Position numbers and translations under genes: made by a program. The notes beneath the pieces were generated by a model. That model searched no databases, was not told where the DNA came from, and saw nothing but the letters and a program-made list of their open reading frames with translations. DNA of 60,380 nucleotides from Desulfobacteraceae bacterium (GTDB lineage Bacteria > Desulfobacterota > Desulfobacteria > Desulfobacterales > JAABRJ01), in contig JAJDNY010000004.1 of assembly GCA_022340425.1 (NCBI GenBank), positions 1 to 60,380 of the forward strand, read 5' to 3'. The number at the start of each line of letters is the position of its first letter. Position 1 is the stretch's first letter. Shown here one piece after another: positions 7,337 to 16,134 of this stretch.

Positions 7337-9076
7337 ATGAAGGTCCTGCTGATCTACCCCTACTGCCTGGAAGAGCGCCTCCATCAGGAGGACGTTTACG
7401 TGGCGCCCATCGGGCTTTACTATATCGGCGCCCTGCTGAAGGCCAAGGGCCACGCGGTGGAGATTCTCAACCTGCAGGGGCTGAAAGATGCCCCGGAGCG
7501 GATCCGCGCCCTGCTGGCCGACGAGCAGCCGGATGTGATCGGCTTTTCGATCCTAAACGCCAACCGCTGGGGCGGCATCGAGGTCGCGCGCCTCGCCAAG
7601 GCCCTCAACCCGGCCGTGGTCACGGTTTTCGGCGGGGTAACACCCACCTTTCTGTGGCGCCATTTCCTGACCCATTTCCCGGAAATCGATTACGTCGTGG
7701 TCGGCGAGGGCGAGTTTCCCCTGCTGCACCTGGTGCAGGCCCTTGAGAAGGCGCCGGCCCCGGATCCGGCGGCGATCCAGGGCCTGGCCTGGCGCGACGG
7801 CAGAGGCCCGGTCTGCAACCCGGCGCCCAAACCGATTCGCAACCTGGACGTCCTGCCCCAGCCGGCCCGCTATTTCCGGTTTCAGCACGTGGCGCTGACC
7901 CGCGGCTGCCCCGGCAACTGCACCTTCTGCGGCTCGCCGCTCTTCTGGGGGCCTCGGGTGCGGTTTCACTCCAGCGGCTATTTCGTCGACCAGTTGGAAC
8001 TGCTCTACCGCCAAGGGGTGACGTTCTTCTACGTCTCCGACGACACCTTCATGGTCAGCGCCAAGCGCGTCATCGCCATCTGCCGGGAAATCATCCGGCG
8101 CCGGCTGCCCATCAGCTGGGCGGCCATCTCGCGGGTCGACCTGGTGCAGCCCGAGGTGCTGGCCTGGATGCGGCGGGCCGGCTGCACCCAGATCAGCTAC
8201 GGAGTGGAAAGCGGGTCGGCGGCCATCCGCCAGAGCCTCAACAAACCGCTGGAAACAGAGCAGATCAAACGCGCCTTCGACCTCACCGTGCGCCACGGCC
8301 TCTTCAGCCGGGCCTACTTCATCTACGGCTGCCCCGGCGAAAGCGACCACACCATCGCCGAGACCCTGGCGTTGATCGCCGCCATCAAGCCGCTGAGCGT
8401 CATCTTCTACGTGCTCGACGTTTTTCCCGGCACGGCCTTGTACGCCGATTTCTGCCGCCGCTTCGGCCTGGACGACGACATCTGGCTGAACCGCATCGAG
8501 GACATCATCTACTGCGAGTACGACCCGGCGCTGACGCCCGAGCAGGTGAAACGCTGGGGCCGGCAGCTGCGGGAGGGGTTTTACCGCCTCCTGCCGGATA
8601 TCGTGGCAAACATCCGGCTGCTGGAAGACCCCGATTTCGCCCCCCTGCACGCCGATTTTCTGTCGCGCCTGGCCATGACCTTCAGCCACGGCGACTACGC
8701 CCGGATCGGGGCCATTGCCGATCGCGGCGGCCTTGCGGCCCGGCTCTACGATCGCGCCCTGGCCTATCACCCCGACCCGCGGGCCTTTCTGGGACGTGCG
8801 ATCCTTTACCAGCAGGCCGGGGCCTTTGACCAGGCTGCCGCCCTGCTGGAGCAGGCGCTTTCACACTTTCCCCAAAACGAGGCGCTCAACATCTGCCTGG
8901 GAATCAACTTCGTCAACCGCAACCGGCCGCAGGAAGCGATCGCGGTCCTGCGCAAATATCCGGACGCACCCCAGGCGGCCGCCGCGCTTGCCGCCTGCTA
9001 CACGGCCTTGGGCAACAGGGCCGCGGCGGACCGCTTCGCCCGCCGCCACCGGGATTTGACCGGCGGGGGCGATTGA
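7337..9076 (+). CDS. B12-binding radical SAM protein with C-terminal TPR-like repeats
   Basis: 579 aa. Residues 1-140 form a cobalamin-binding-type Rossmann domain (VLLIYPYC, VIGFSI, VTVFGG, YVVVGEGEFPL). The radical SAM cluster motif CPGNCTFC uses C191, C195 and C198. The core continues with FFYVSDDTFMVS, SWAAISRVDLV and QISYGVESGS, which are typical of the BchE/methylthiotransferase-like superfamily. From about residue 450, helical repeats follow (LYDRALAYHPDPRAFLGRAI, ALLEQALSHFPQNEALNICL, ACYTALGNRAAADRFARRH), consistent with TPRs. The substrate is unknown; no biosynthetic partner lies beside it. Confidence 0.85.
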   Translation: MKVLLIYPYCLEERLHQEDVYVAPIGLYYIGALLKAKGHAVEILNLQGLKDAPERIRALLADEQPDVIGFSILNANRWGGIEVARLAKALNPAVVTVFGGVTPTFLWRHFLTHFPEIDYVVVGEGEFPLLHLVQALEKAPAPDPAAIQGLAWRDGRGPVCNPAPKPIRNLDVLPQPARYFRFQHVALTRGCPGNCTFCGSPLFWGPRVRFHSSGYFVDQLELLYRQGVTFFYVSDDTFMVSAKRVIAICREIIRRRLPISWAAISRVDLVQPEVLAWMRRAGCTQISYGVESGSAAIRQSLNKPLETEQIKRAFDLTVRHGLFSRAYFIYGCPGESDHTIAETLALIAAIKPLSVIFYVLDVFPGTALYADFCRRFGLDDDIWLNRIEDIIYCEYDPALTPEQVKRWGRQLREGFYRLLPDIVANIRLLEDPDFAPLHADFLSRLAMTFSHGDYARIGAIADRGGLAARLYDRALAYHPDPRAFLGRAILYQQAGAFDQAAALLEQALSHFPQNEALNICLGINFVNRNRPQEAIAVLRKYPDAPQAAAALAACYTALGNRAAADRFARRHRDLTGGGD

Positions 9077-9176
9077 GCGGCACCAGAGGCGGAGCGAATC
9101 CCCCCGGCCGCACCCTTAACCCGTTGAAAGTTTTTCAAAAGGGTAAAATTTAACTTGTCATCTTACCCCTTTATCC

Positions 9177-9205
9177 TTGACAGCCCAGATGAACTTGATT
9201 ATAGA
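9177..9205 (+). promoter_or_regulatory. Near-consensus sigma-70 promoter of the dsr operon
   Basis: TTGACA (9177-9182, a perfect -35), 17-bp spacer, TATAGA (9200-9205). It lies about 115 bp before the first gene. The surrounding 9125-9215 is markedly AT-richer than the coding DNA, which fits a strong housekeeping promoter for the sulfite-reduction membrane complex. Confidence 0.7.
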
Positions 9206-9318
9206 ATTTGCCTTAATTTGGCACCTCGGCCAGGGGCCGGCCAGACCGGTTTGTCGTTTATTCCCGGTTTCACCTGGAGGCCCACCCCCGGTAACAAAAT
9301 TCATTTCCTGGAGCAATT

Positions 9319-9843
9319 TTGAGTCAAAAAAACCTGGCGCTTTTTCTGGAGAAAAGAAAATCCGCGGTCGTCTCCAAATGGTTTGACGAGGTGGCGGCAT
9401 CCTATGCCCCCGACGCCGGCCAATTTCTCAAGAAACAGCAGGACCCCTTCAGCAACCCGGTGGGCATGAGTTTTCGCGACGGGTTGAGCGGGCTTTTCGA
9501 CCAGGTTGTCCACGGCATCGACCGCGAAGGCGCGCTGCCTTTTCTCGACCCGCTGATCCGCATCCGGGCGGTCCAGGCCTTCACGCCATCCCAGGCAATT
9601 GCTTTCATCTTTTCGCTCAAAACAGTACTCCGTCGCAATTTCGGCAAGGAAATTTACGCCCAACAACTGCAGGAGGCGCTGGTTGAGCTCGAAAGCCGCA
9701 TCGACACGCTCGGCTTTCTGGCCTTTGACCTCTTCATGGAGTGCCGCGAGAAGATCTACCAGCTGAAGGCCAATACCGAGCGCAACACCATATACCGTGC
9801 ATTCGCAAGAGCGGGCTTGATCAAAGAGGACCCGGAAAATTAA
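9319..9843 (+). CDS. RsbRD N-terminal-domain-like protein preceding dsrM
   Basis: 174 aa, TTG start preceded by CTGGAG. The all-helical globin-like fold of RsbRD-N domains is suggested by FLEKRKSAVVSKWFDEVAAS at the start, DPLIRIRAVQAFTPSQAIAF in the middle and LVELESRIDTLGFLAFDLFMECREKIYQL at the end. In stressosome proteins this domain is a sensory module, but here it stands alone with no STAS domain. Its position directly before dsrM, behind the same promoter, suggests a role tied to the Dsr complex such as sensing or assembly. That role is inference from context. Confidence 0.75.
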   Translation: MSQKNLALFLEKRKSAVVSKWFDEVAASYAPDAGQFLKKQQDPFSNPVGMSFRDGLSGLFDQVVHGIDREGALPFLDPLIRIRAVQAFTPSQAIAFIFSLKTVLRRNFGKEIYAQQLQEALVELESRIDTLGFLAFDLFMECREKIYQLKANTERNTIYRAFARAGLIKEDPEN

Positions 9844-10038
9844 CCCGGTTCCCGGGGATGTTAACGTTTAATTTTTCAGGAGGCTCACGGTACGGCAGAG
9901 GATATCCGGCGTTTGCGCCGCGGCGGCCCGGCCATGAAATCACGGGTGCCGGCGCGGTTCCGGCCAGGACCCGTGGGGGGACAGACGCGCGGGCACGCCC
10001 ACTGCTTTATCGGGGGCAAGGCAGAGAGGTTACGCTAA
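9844..10038 (+). other. 195-bp leader between the RsbRD-like gene and dsrM
   Basis: No convincing gene. It begins with an isolated AGGAGG (about 9880-9885) that is not followed by a start codon. A 34-codon frame (9934-10038) ends one base before the dsrM ATG but is arginine/glycine-rich and has no ribosome-binding site. The usual Shine-Dalgarno for dsrM is GAGAGG near 10023-10028. Confidence 0.4.
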
Positions 10039-11067
10039 ATGAATGTGAACTATCTATTTTCTCTCGTAGCAGTCCTTCTGCTGTTCGCACTGGCCTATCT
10101 GGGCGTCAAGGTCCCGGGAGGCCAGCTGCTCTTCGGCATCATCATCCCCTACGTGGCTTTCATCGCGTTTCTGGCCGGTTTTTTCAACCGGGTGATGGGC
10201 TGGGGCCGCTCGGCCGTTCCGTTCCGGATTCCGACCACCTGCGGCCAGCAGATGTCGCTGCCCTGGATCAAGCAGAACAAGATCGACAACCCCACCACCA
10301 CCTGGGGCGTGATCGCCCGGATGTTTTTTGAAATCGTCACGTTCCGTTCGCTTTTCCGCAACACCCGGGCGGCCAAAAAGGACGGCGACCGGCTGCAGTA
10401 CAAACTGGAAATCTTCCTGTGGATCGGTGCGCTCGCCTTTCACTACACCTTCCTGACGGTCCTGATCCGCCACCTGCGCTTTTTCACCGAGCCTGTGCCG
10501 GGTTTTGTCCAAATGATCGAACGCGTGGACGCCTTCTTCCAGTTCGGGCTGCCGGTGGTCTATCTCTCGGGCATCGTCCTGCTGGCCGCGGTCCTCTACC
10601 TCTTTCTACGGCGCATTTTCATTCCCAACGTCAAGTACATTTCGCTGGCCTCGGACTACTTTCCGCTGTTTCTGATCGGCGGGATCGCCCTCACCGGCAT
10701 CATGATGCGCTACTTCACCAAGGTGGACATCACGGCCGCCAAGGAGCTTACCATGGGCCTGGTGACCTTCCACCCCACGATTCCCGAAGGCGTCGGCAGC
10801 ATCTTTTATGTCCATCTGTTCTTCGTCAGCGTTCTTCTGGCATACTTTCCCTTCAGCAAGCTGATGCACCTGGGCGGCGTTTTTCTCAGCCCGACCCGCA
10901 ACCTGCCCACCGATACGCGCGCCCGACGGCATGTCAACCCGTGGAACTACCCGGTCAAAGTTCATACCTACGAGGCCTATGAAGACGAATTCCGTGAGAA
11001 AATGATCGAGGCCGGTCTGCCGGTGGACAAACAGCCGGAACCCCAGGCGCCAGAGGAAAAGGAGTAA
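10039..11067 (+). CDS. dsrM: DsrM, membrane cytochrome b subunit of the DsrMKJOP complex
   Basis: 342 aa. About six membrane segments: residues 4-27, 32-50, a block near 130-150, one near 175-195, one near 215-230 and one near 250-275. It is NarI-like and expected to bind two b hemes and to react with menaquinone. The soluble loop SAVPFRIPTTCGQQMSLPWI after the second helix is typical of DsrM. The C-terminal tail is charged and cytoplasmic. It passes electrons to DsrK in the cytosol, toward DsrC trisulfide reduction. It is followed by dsrK after three bases. Confidence 0.97.
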   Translation: MNVNYLFSLVAVLLLFALAYLGVKVPGGQLLFGIIIPYVAFIAFLAGFFNRVMGWGRSAVPFRIPTTCGQQMSLPWIKQNKIDNPTTTWGVIARMFFEIVTFRSLFRNTRAAKKDGDRLQYKLEIFLWIGALAFHYTFLTVLIRHLRFFTEPVPGFVQMIERVDAFFQFGLPVVYLSGIVLLAAVLYLFLRRIFIPNVKYISLASDYFPLFLIGGIALTGIMMRYFTKVDITAAKELTMGLVTFHPTIPEGVGSIFYVHLFFVSVLLAYFPFSKLMHLGGVFLSPTRNLPTDTRARRHVNPWNYPVKVHTYEAYEDEFREKMIEAGLPVDKQPEPQAPEEKE

Positions 11068-11070
11068 GTA

Positions 11071-12720
11071 ATGAGTGATCTTCCGAAATCAGACGAATAT
11101 TTCAGCCAGATCGACCACAAGCCGCCCAAGCTGACCGGCTGGATGGACACCCCGATCAACATCCGCAAAGGCATGTACTGCTATGCGTCCAACCCCAAAA
11201 GCGTCGAGACCCTGGGGCTGCCCTACGCCCGGCCCTGGAACCCGCTGGAGGACGACTGGCAGCTGCCCGAAAACTGGCAGCAGATAATCCACGAGGGCCT
11301 CAAGGAGCGCCTGGAGCGCTTCCGCAGCTTCAAGATCTTCATGGACATTTGCGTCCGCTGCGGGGCCTGCGCCGATAAATGCCACTTCTTCCTGGGCACC
11401 GGGGACCCCAAGAACATGCCGGTCCTGCGGGCCGAGCTGCTGCGCTCGGTCTACCGCAACGATTTCACCGCCGCCGGCAAAATTCTCGCCAAGGCGGGCT
11501 TCGGCAAGCAGATCGGCGCCCGCCCGATGACCCTGGATGTCCTCAAGGAGTGGTGGTACTATTTCTTCCAGTGCACCGAGTGCCGCCGTTGCTCGGTTTT
11601 CTGCCCCTACGGCATCGACACCGCCGAAATCACCATCATCGGCCGCGAGCTGCTCAACCTGCTGGGACTGAACATCGACTGGATCGCCACCCCGGTGGCC
11701 AACTGTTACCGCACCGGCAACCACCTCGGCATCCAGCCGCATGCCTTCAAGGACATGCTGGAGTTCTTCGTGGACGACATCGAGGAGATAACCGGTGTGC
11801 GGGTGGATCCCCAATTCAACAAGAAAGGCGCCGACATCCTGTTCATCACCCCGTCGGGGGACGTCTTCGCCGACCCGGGCACCTACACCTGCATGGGGTA
11901 CATGATTCTCTTCCACTTCCTGAAGGAGAAATACGGGTTCGACGTCACCTGGAGCACCTACGCCTCGGAGGGCGGCAACTTCGGCTTCTTCACCTCCCAC
12001 GAAACCATGAAGCGCCTCAACGCCAAGATGTACCTGGAGGCCAAGCGCCTGGGGGTCAAGTGGATTCTCGGCGGCGAGTGCGGGCACATGTGGCGCGTGA
12101 TCAACCAGTACATGGACACCATGAACGGGCCGGCCGACTTCCTCGAGGAGCCCGTCTCGCCGATCACCGGCACCAAGTTCGAAAATGCCAAGTCCACCAA
12201 GATGGTTCACATCGCGGAGTTCACCGCCGACCTCATCAAACACGGCAAACTGGATCTGGACGTCCGGCGCAACGACCACCTCAAGGTCACCTTCCACGAC
12301 TCCTGCAACCCCGCCCGCGGCATGGGGCTGCTGGATGAACCGCGCTACGTCATCAAAAACGTCTGCAACCATTTCTACGAAATGCCGGCCAACACCATCC
12401 GCGAGCAGACCTTCTGCTGCGGCAGCGGCGCGGGCTTGAACGCCGGCGAGGACATGGAACTGCGCATGGCCGGCGGCCTGCCGCGGGCCAATGCGGTCAA
12501 GCACGTCCACAAAAAGCACGGGGTCAACATGCTGGCCTGCGTTTGCGCCATCGACCGCGCGGTCCTGCCGGCCCTGATGGAGTATTGGGTGCCGGAAGTC
12601 GATGTCACCGGCCTGCATGAGCTGGTCGCCAACGCCTTGATTCTGCCGGGAGAAAATGACCGAGAGACAGACCTGCGCGGCGAACCGCTGCCGGGAACGG
12701 AGGATGACACGAATGAATGA
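11071..12720 (+). CDS. dsrK: DsrK, HdrD-like iron-sulfur catalytic subunit
   Basis: 549 aa, cytosolic face. The first 4Fe-4S motif is CVRCGACADKC (C94, C97, C100, C104) and the second is CTECRRCSVFCPYG near residue 167. The C-terminal half carries the cysteine-rich CCG-type elements SCNPARGMG and FCCGSGAGLN, the signature that binds the special catalytic 4Fe-4S cluster in HdrB/HdrD relatives. DsrK is thought to reduce the DsrC trisulfide made by sulfite reductase. The 3' end overlaps dsrJ by 8 bases. All expected motifs are present. Confidence 0.97.
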   Translation: MSDLPKSDEYFSQIDHKPPKLTGWMDTPINIRKGMYCYASNPKSVETLGLPYARPWNPLEDDWQLPENWQQIIHEGLKERLERFRSFKIFMDICVRCGACADKCHFFLGTGDPKNMPVLRAELLRSVYRNDFTAAGKILAKAGFGKQIGARPMTLDVLKEWWYYFFQCTECRRCSVFCPYGIDTAEITIIGRELLNLLGLNIDWIATPVANCYRTGNHLGIQPHAFKDMLEFFVDDIEEITGVRVDPQFNKKGADILFITPSGDVFADPGTYTCMGYMILFHFLKEKYGFDVTWSTYASEGGNFGFFTSHETMKRLNAKMYLEAKRLGVKWILGGECGHMWRVINQYMDTMNGPADFLEEPVSPITGTKFENAKSTKMVHIAEFTADLIKHGKLDLDVRRNDHLKVTFHDSCNPARGMGLLDEPRYVIKNVCNHFYEMPANTIREQTFCCGSGAGLNAGEDMELRMAGGLPRANAVKHVHKKHGVNMLACVCAIDRAVLPALMEYWVPEVDVTGLHELVANALILPGENDRETDLRGEPLPGTEDDTNE

Positions 12721-13102
12721 CAAAAAGTATATCATCGCCGGATTAGCGATATTCGTGGTGCTCATGACCTTCCCCTTCTGGTTCAACATGGGCAAGGCCG
12801 CCCCGCCGCCGGAGGTGATCCTGACCCCCAAGGCCAAGGCCGCCAAGGAGTGCGTGCGCCCCACGGAATATATGAAAGTGGAGCACATGCAGCTGCTGGA
12901 CGTCTGGCGGGATACGGTCACCCGTGACGGTCGGCGTGTCTACGTCAACGAGCAGGGCAAACAGTTCACCATGAGCCTTTCCAACACCTGTCTGGATTGC
13001 CACTCCAACAAAACCGAGTTTTGCGACCGGTGTCACAATTATGCCTCGGTGAGCCCTTACTGCTGGGACTGCCATATCGATAATCCGAAGGAGACAAAGT
13101 GA
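12713..13102 (+). CDS. dsrJ: DsrJ, periplasmic triheme cytochrome c
   Basis: 129 aa from the ATG nine bases after GGAGG; an ATG directly abutting that GGAGG is less likely. An N-terminal signal-anchor (residues 7-25, IIAGLAIFVVLMTFPFW) places it in the periplasm, tethered. Three heme motifs are seen: CLDCH (93-97), CDRCH (104-108) and CWDCH (117-121). Cys47 in AAKECVRPTEYMK matches the position of the cysteine that ligates one heme in studied DsrJ proteins (His/Cys coordination). It starts within the end of dsrK and shares one base with dsrO. Confidence 0.96.
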   Translation: MNDKKYIIAGLAIFVVLMTFPFWFNMGKAAPPPEVILTPKAKAAKECVRPTEYMKVEHMQLLDVWRDTVTRDGRRVYVNEQGKQFTMSLSNTCLDCHSNKTEFCDRCHNYASVSPYCWDCHIDNPKETK

Positions 13103-13884
13103 TGGAAGACAGCAGAAGAGATTTCCTGAAGATCGCCGGCATTTCGGCGCTGGGCCTGGGCGCCAGCCCGGTCCTGGACGCTTTTGCGAAAGAAGAGGTT
13201 TTGCACGCCCCCCAGATGATTCAAGGCGAAACCGCGCTCAAGGGCACCCACTGGGGCATGATAGTGGACACCCGCAAGATCCACTCGCCGGAAGATCTCG
13301 AACCGATGATCGCGGCCTGCAACAAGATCCACAACATTCCGGAGCTTAAAACCGAAAACCACGAAATCAAGTGGATCTGGGCGGAGGCCTACCACAACGC
13401 CTTTCCCGAAAAAGAGACCAACTTCCTCAACGAGCATCTCGAGCATATCGCCCTGCCCGTGCTCTGCAACCATTGCGAGGATCCGCCCTGCTGCCGCGCA
13501 TGCCCCACCCAGGCGACCTTCAAACGGGAATCCGACGGCATCGTGATGATGGATTTTCACCGCTGCATCGGCTGCCGCTTCTGCATGGCGGCCTGCCCCT
13601 ATGGTGCGCGCAGCTTCAACTTCCGCGACCCGCGGCCGTTCATCAAGGAAACCAACCTGCAATTCCCCACCCGGATGAAAGGTGTCGTCGAAAAGTGCAA
13701 CTTCTGCGCTGAACGCCTGGCGGTGGGCCAACAGCCGGCCTGTGTGGAAGCCTCCAACGGGATCCTGACCTTCGGCGACCTGGACGACGCGGAATCGGAA
13801 GTGCGCAAGGTCCTGCGGGAAAACTATACGATTCGCCGTAAACAGAACCTGGGCACCGGACCCAGCGTCTATTACATCGTGTGA
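13102..13884 (+). CDS. dsrO: DsrO, periplasmic ferredoxin-like iron-sulfur subunit
   Basis: 260 aa from the ATG, preceded by AAGGAGAC; a GTG one codon earlier is possible. The N-terminus SRRDFLKIAGISALGLGAS is a twin-arginine signal, so the folded protein is exported by Tat. Four-cluster ferredoxin spacing is visible: CNHCEDPPCCRACP, then CIGCRFCMAACPYGAR, then CNFCAERLAVGQQPACVEA, matching the NrfC/PsrB family. It probably carries electrons between DsrJ in the periplasm and DsrP in the membrane. It is packed between dsrJ and dsrP with almost no spacing. Confidence 0.97.
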   Translation: MEDSRRDFLKIAGISALGLGASPVLDAFAKEEVLHAPQMIQGETALKGTHWGMIVDTRKIHSPEDLEPMIAACNKIHNIPELKTENHEIKWIWAEAYHNAFPEKETNFLNEHLEHIALPVLCNHCEDPPCCRACPTQATFKRESDGIVMMDFHRCIGCRFCMAACPYGARSFNFRDPRPFIKETNLQFPTRMKGVVEKCNFCAERLAVGQQPACVEASNGILTFGDLDDAESEVRKVLRENYTIRRKQNLGTGPSVYYIV

Positions 13885-13891
13885 GGTGATC

Positions 13892-15049
13892 ATGCTTGAA
13901 CTCGCGATAAAAGGCAGCAAGAGATACTGGGGGTGGATGACCCTGCTGGCCGGCGTGGTCGGGGTGGGCTTCCTGATTTACCTGCAACAGCTGAACTTCG
14001 GCTTGGGCATTACCGGCATGAGCCGGGATGTCTCCTGGGGCTTCTACATCGCCAATTTCACCTACCTGGTCGGGGTGGCCGCCGGCGGCGTGATGGTCGT
14101 TTTGCCCTACTACCTCCACAACTACAAGGCCTTCGGCAAGATCACGATCCTGGGCGAGTTCCTGGCGGTGGCCTCGCTGGTGATGTGCCTGCTACTGATC
14201 CTGGTGGACCTGGGCCAGCCCATGCGGATGTTCAATGTCCTTTTCTACCCCTCGCCCCGCTCGGTGCTTTTCTGGGACATGATCGTCCTCAACGGCTACC
14301 TTTTTCTGAACATCGTCGTGGGTTGGAACGTCCTGGAAGCCGAACGCAACGGCACCTCCTACCCGCCCTGGCTCAAACCGTTCATTCTGCTTTCCATCCC
14401 CTGGGCGATCAGCATTCACACGGTCACGGCCTACCTCTACAGCGGGCTTCCCGGCAGGGGCTTCTGGATGACGGCCATCCTGGCGCCGCGCTTTTTGTCA
14501 TCGGCCTTCGCCGCCGGCCCGGCACTTCTGATTCTGCTCTGCCTGGTGGTGCGCAGGATGACCAACTTCGACCCCGGCCGGGAGCAGATCCAGTCCCTTG
14601 CCAAAATCGTGGCCTACGCCATCTGCATCAACGTCTTTTTCTTCCTCTGCGAGGTGTTCGTGGCCTTCTACAGCAACATCCCCGAGCACACCGCGCATAT
14701 CAAATACCTTTTTGTCGGCCTGCACGGCAAAGGGGCGCTGGTGCCCTGGATGTGGACCTCCATGGGGCTGATGGCGGTGGGCATCATCCTGCTGGTCAAC
14801 CCGGTCACTCGCAAGCAGGAAGGGGTGCTGGCGGTGGCCTGCGTTGCGGTTTTCGTGGGCACCTGGATCGACAAGGGACTCGGCATGATTTCCGGCGGTT
14901 TCGTGCCCTCCCCGCTGCACCATGTCAACGAGTACGCACCGACCATCCCCGAGATCCTGATCACCCTGGGCATCTACGCGATGGGGGCCCTGGTCCTGAC
15001 GGCGCTCTTCAAGATCGCGATTTCGGTCAAGGAGGAGGCCGCCGGGTAA
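13892..15049 (+). CDS. dsrP: DsrP, NrfD-like membrane quinone-interacting subunit
   Basis: 385 aa from the ATG after GAGGTG; a GTG two codons upstream is an alternative. About ten membrane segments make up the PsrC/NrfD fold, starting YWGWMTLLAGVVGVGFLIYL and ending ITLGIYAMGALVLTALFKIA. The family's MSRDVSWGFYIANFTYLVGVAAGGVMV region near residue 45 and the later WIDKGLGMISGGFVPSPLHH region are present. It likely exchanges electrons with menaquinone on the periplasmic side and hands them to DsrO. It is the last gene of the operon and is followed by a strong terminator. Confidence 0.97.
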   Translation: MLELAIKGSKRYWGWMTLLAGVVGVGFLIYLQQLNFGLGITGMSRDVSWGFYIANFTYLVGVAAGGVMVVLPYYLHNYKAFGKITILGEFLAVASLVMCLLLILVDLGQPMRMFNVLFYPSPRSVLFWDMIVLNGYLFLNIVVGWNVLEAERNGTSYPPWLKPFILLSIPWAISIHTVTAYLYSGLPGRGFWMTAILAPRFLSSAFAAGPALLILLCLVVRRMTNFDPGREQIQSLAKIVAYAICINVFFFLCEVFVAFYSNIPEHTAHIKYLFVGLHGKGALVPWMWTSMGLMAVGIILLVNPVTRKQEGVLAVACVAVFVGTWIDKGLGMISGGFVPSPLHHVNEYAPTIPEILITLGIYAMGALVLTALFKIAISVKEEAAG

Positions 15050-15080
15050 CCCCGAAACCTCCCGATACGGCAGCATCCAG

Positions 15081-15116
15081 AGGGGCGATTCAGGTTGGAT
15101 CGCCCCTTTGGCTTTT
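15081..15116 (+). terminator. Intrinsic terminator after dsrP
   Basis: Stem AGGGGCGAT (15081-15089) pairs perfectly with ATCGCCCCT (15099-15107) across a 9-base loop, followed by TTTGGCTTTT. It is 31 bases after the dsrP stop and marks the end of the operon. Confidence 0.85.
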
Positions 15117-15179
15117 GGGTTGCGCCCGGAAAATATCCGTCCGGCCGGCCCCCAGGGCGCCTTCAGCGGAGGGCGCTGA

Positions 15180-15983
15180 CTACCACCGGATGCGTTCTTG
15201 GCCGCAAAAAACCAGCAGACCGGCCGGCCGCGCCAGACAGGCGAGGGTCATGTTGAGCCATAGAGCGGTCTGAACCGCCAGGCGGGTGGGGCGGGACATG
15301 GAAAAAATGACGGCCACGCCGGCGCGGGCCGCCTTCTGAACCAGATCGAAGCTGATCCGGGAGGAGAGCACCAGCAGGGCGGCGGCACCCAGGGTGCCCC
15401 CCAGCAGGAGCCGACCGACGGCCTTGTCCAGGGCGTTGTGCCGCCCGACATCCTCGACCGCGGTCAAGAGGGTCAGATCGGCACTTAACAAGGCGGCGGC
15501 ATGCGCCGCGCGCGTCCTGCCCCGCAGGGGCTGCAATTCGTCCAGCCGCTGCAGGCAGTCCAGCGCCAGCCGCCCGTCCAGGAGACCATCGGCGGCGGGA
15601 AAGCGCGGCACCTGGTCCGCCAGGGCCGCGATCAACCGGTCGCTGTCCACCTCGGCCTGGCCGGCCCGGGCGCCATCCCGCCCTTCAAGGCGATCGGCCA
15701 CGGCCGCCCAGCGTGCCGCGCTGAGGGTGACGTCGACGATGGCATCCACCCCCTTTTGGGCATAGTCCAAATGGGTGATATCGCCCGCGGCGTCGACAAT
15801 CCCCTCGGCAAGGCAGAAACCTGCGGCCTGGGGAATCTCATCCCCCGGTGTGCGCATCCCCAGGGATGCGCGCCGCCCCTGGACCCGTATCAAGAGCGGG
15901 GCTTCCCCGATCAGCGTCAGGGAGGCCGCACGGATGCCATGCGCGTCGCAGTGATGGGCTTCAAAGCTGGTAAAGGGCTTCAT
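15180..15983 (-). CDS. fdhD: FdhD-like formate dehydrogenase accessory protein lacking the CxxC
   Basis: 267 aa from the ATG preceded by AAAGGAGTCTGAA; a start 18 codons upstream has no such site. Family signature EDVGRHNALDKAVG is at residues 177-190, with HAAALLSADL before it and AGFCLAEGIV near residue 55. FdhD hands sulfur from a cysteine desulfurase to the molybdenum cofactor of formate dehydrogenase, using a conserved CxxC. That motif should fall in the stretch after residue 100, but no cysteine occurs between 58 and 142. It may therefore be an altered paralogue. No formate dehydrogenase gene is adjacent. Convergent with dsrP. Confidence 0.85.
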   Translation of the reverse strand: MKPFTSFEAHHCDAHGIRAASLTLIGEAPLLIRVQGRRASLGMRTPGDEIPQAAGFCLAEGIVDAAGDITHLDYAQKGVDAIVDVTLSAARWAAVADRLEGRDGARAGQAEVDSDRLIAALADQVPRFPAADGLLDGRLALDCLQRLDELQPLRGRTRAAHAAALLSADLTLLTAVEDVGRHNALDKAVGRLLLGGTLGAAALLVLSSRISFDLVQKAARAGVAVIFSMSRPTRLAVQTALWLNMTLACLARPAGLLVFCGQERIRW

Positions 15984-16134
15984 TTCAGACTCCTTTCGAT
16001 GCCCCAACGGCCGTTTTCGGATGGAAAAATCGGTCATCAGGGGTGCTCGGGCGCCAAGCCGCTCGGGGACTTCGCGCCCCGTGAGCCCCCACCCCCGGCC
16101 GGGCCGGGCGCGGACGGACGGCGGAATATTTTTC

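Noticed and set aside
9934-10038. 34-codon frame ending one base before dsrM
   Set aside because: No ribosome-binding site, arginine-rich, and unlike any known Dsr protein; treated as leader sequence.
11089-12921. 610-codon open frame opposite dsrK
   Set aside because: Antisense shadow of dsrK, with dsrK and dsrJ clearly correct on the other strand.
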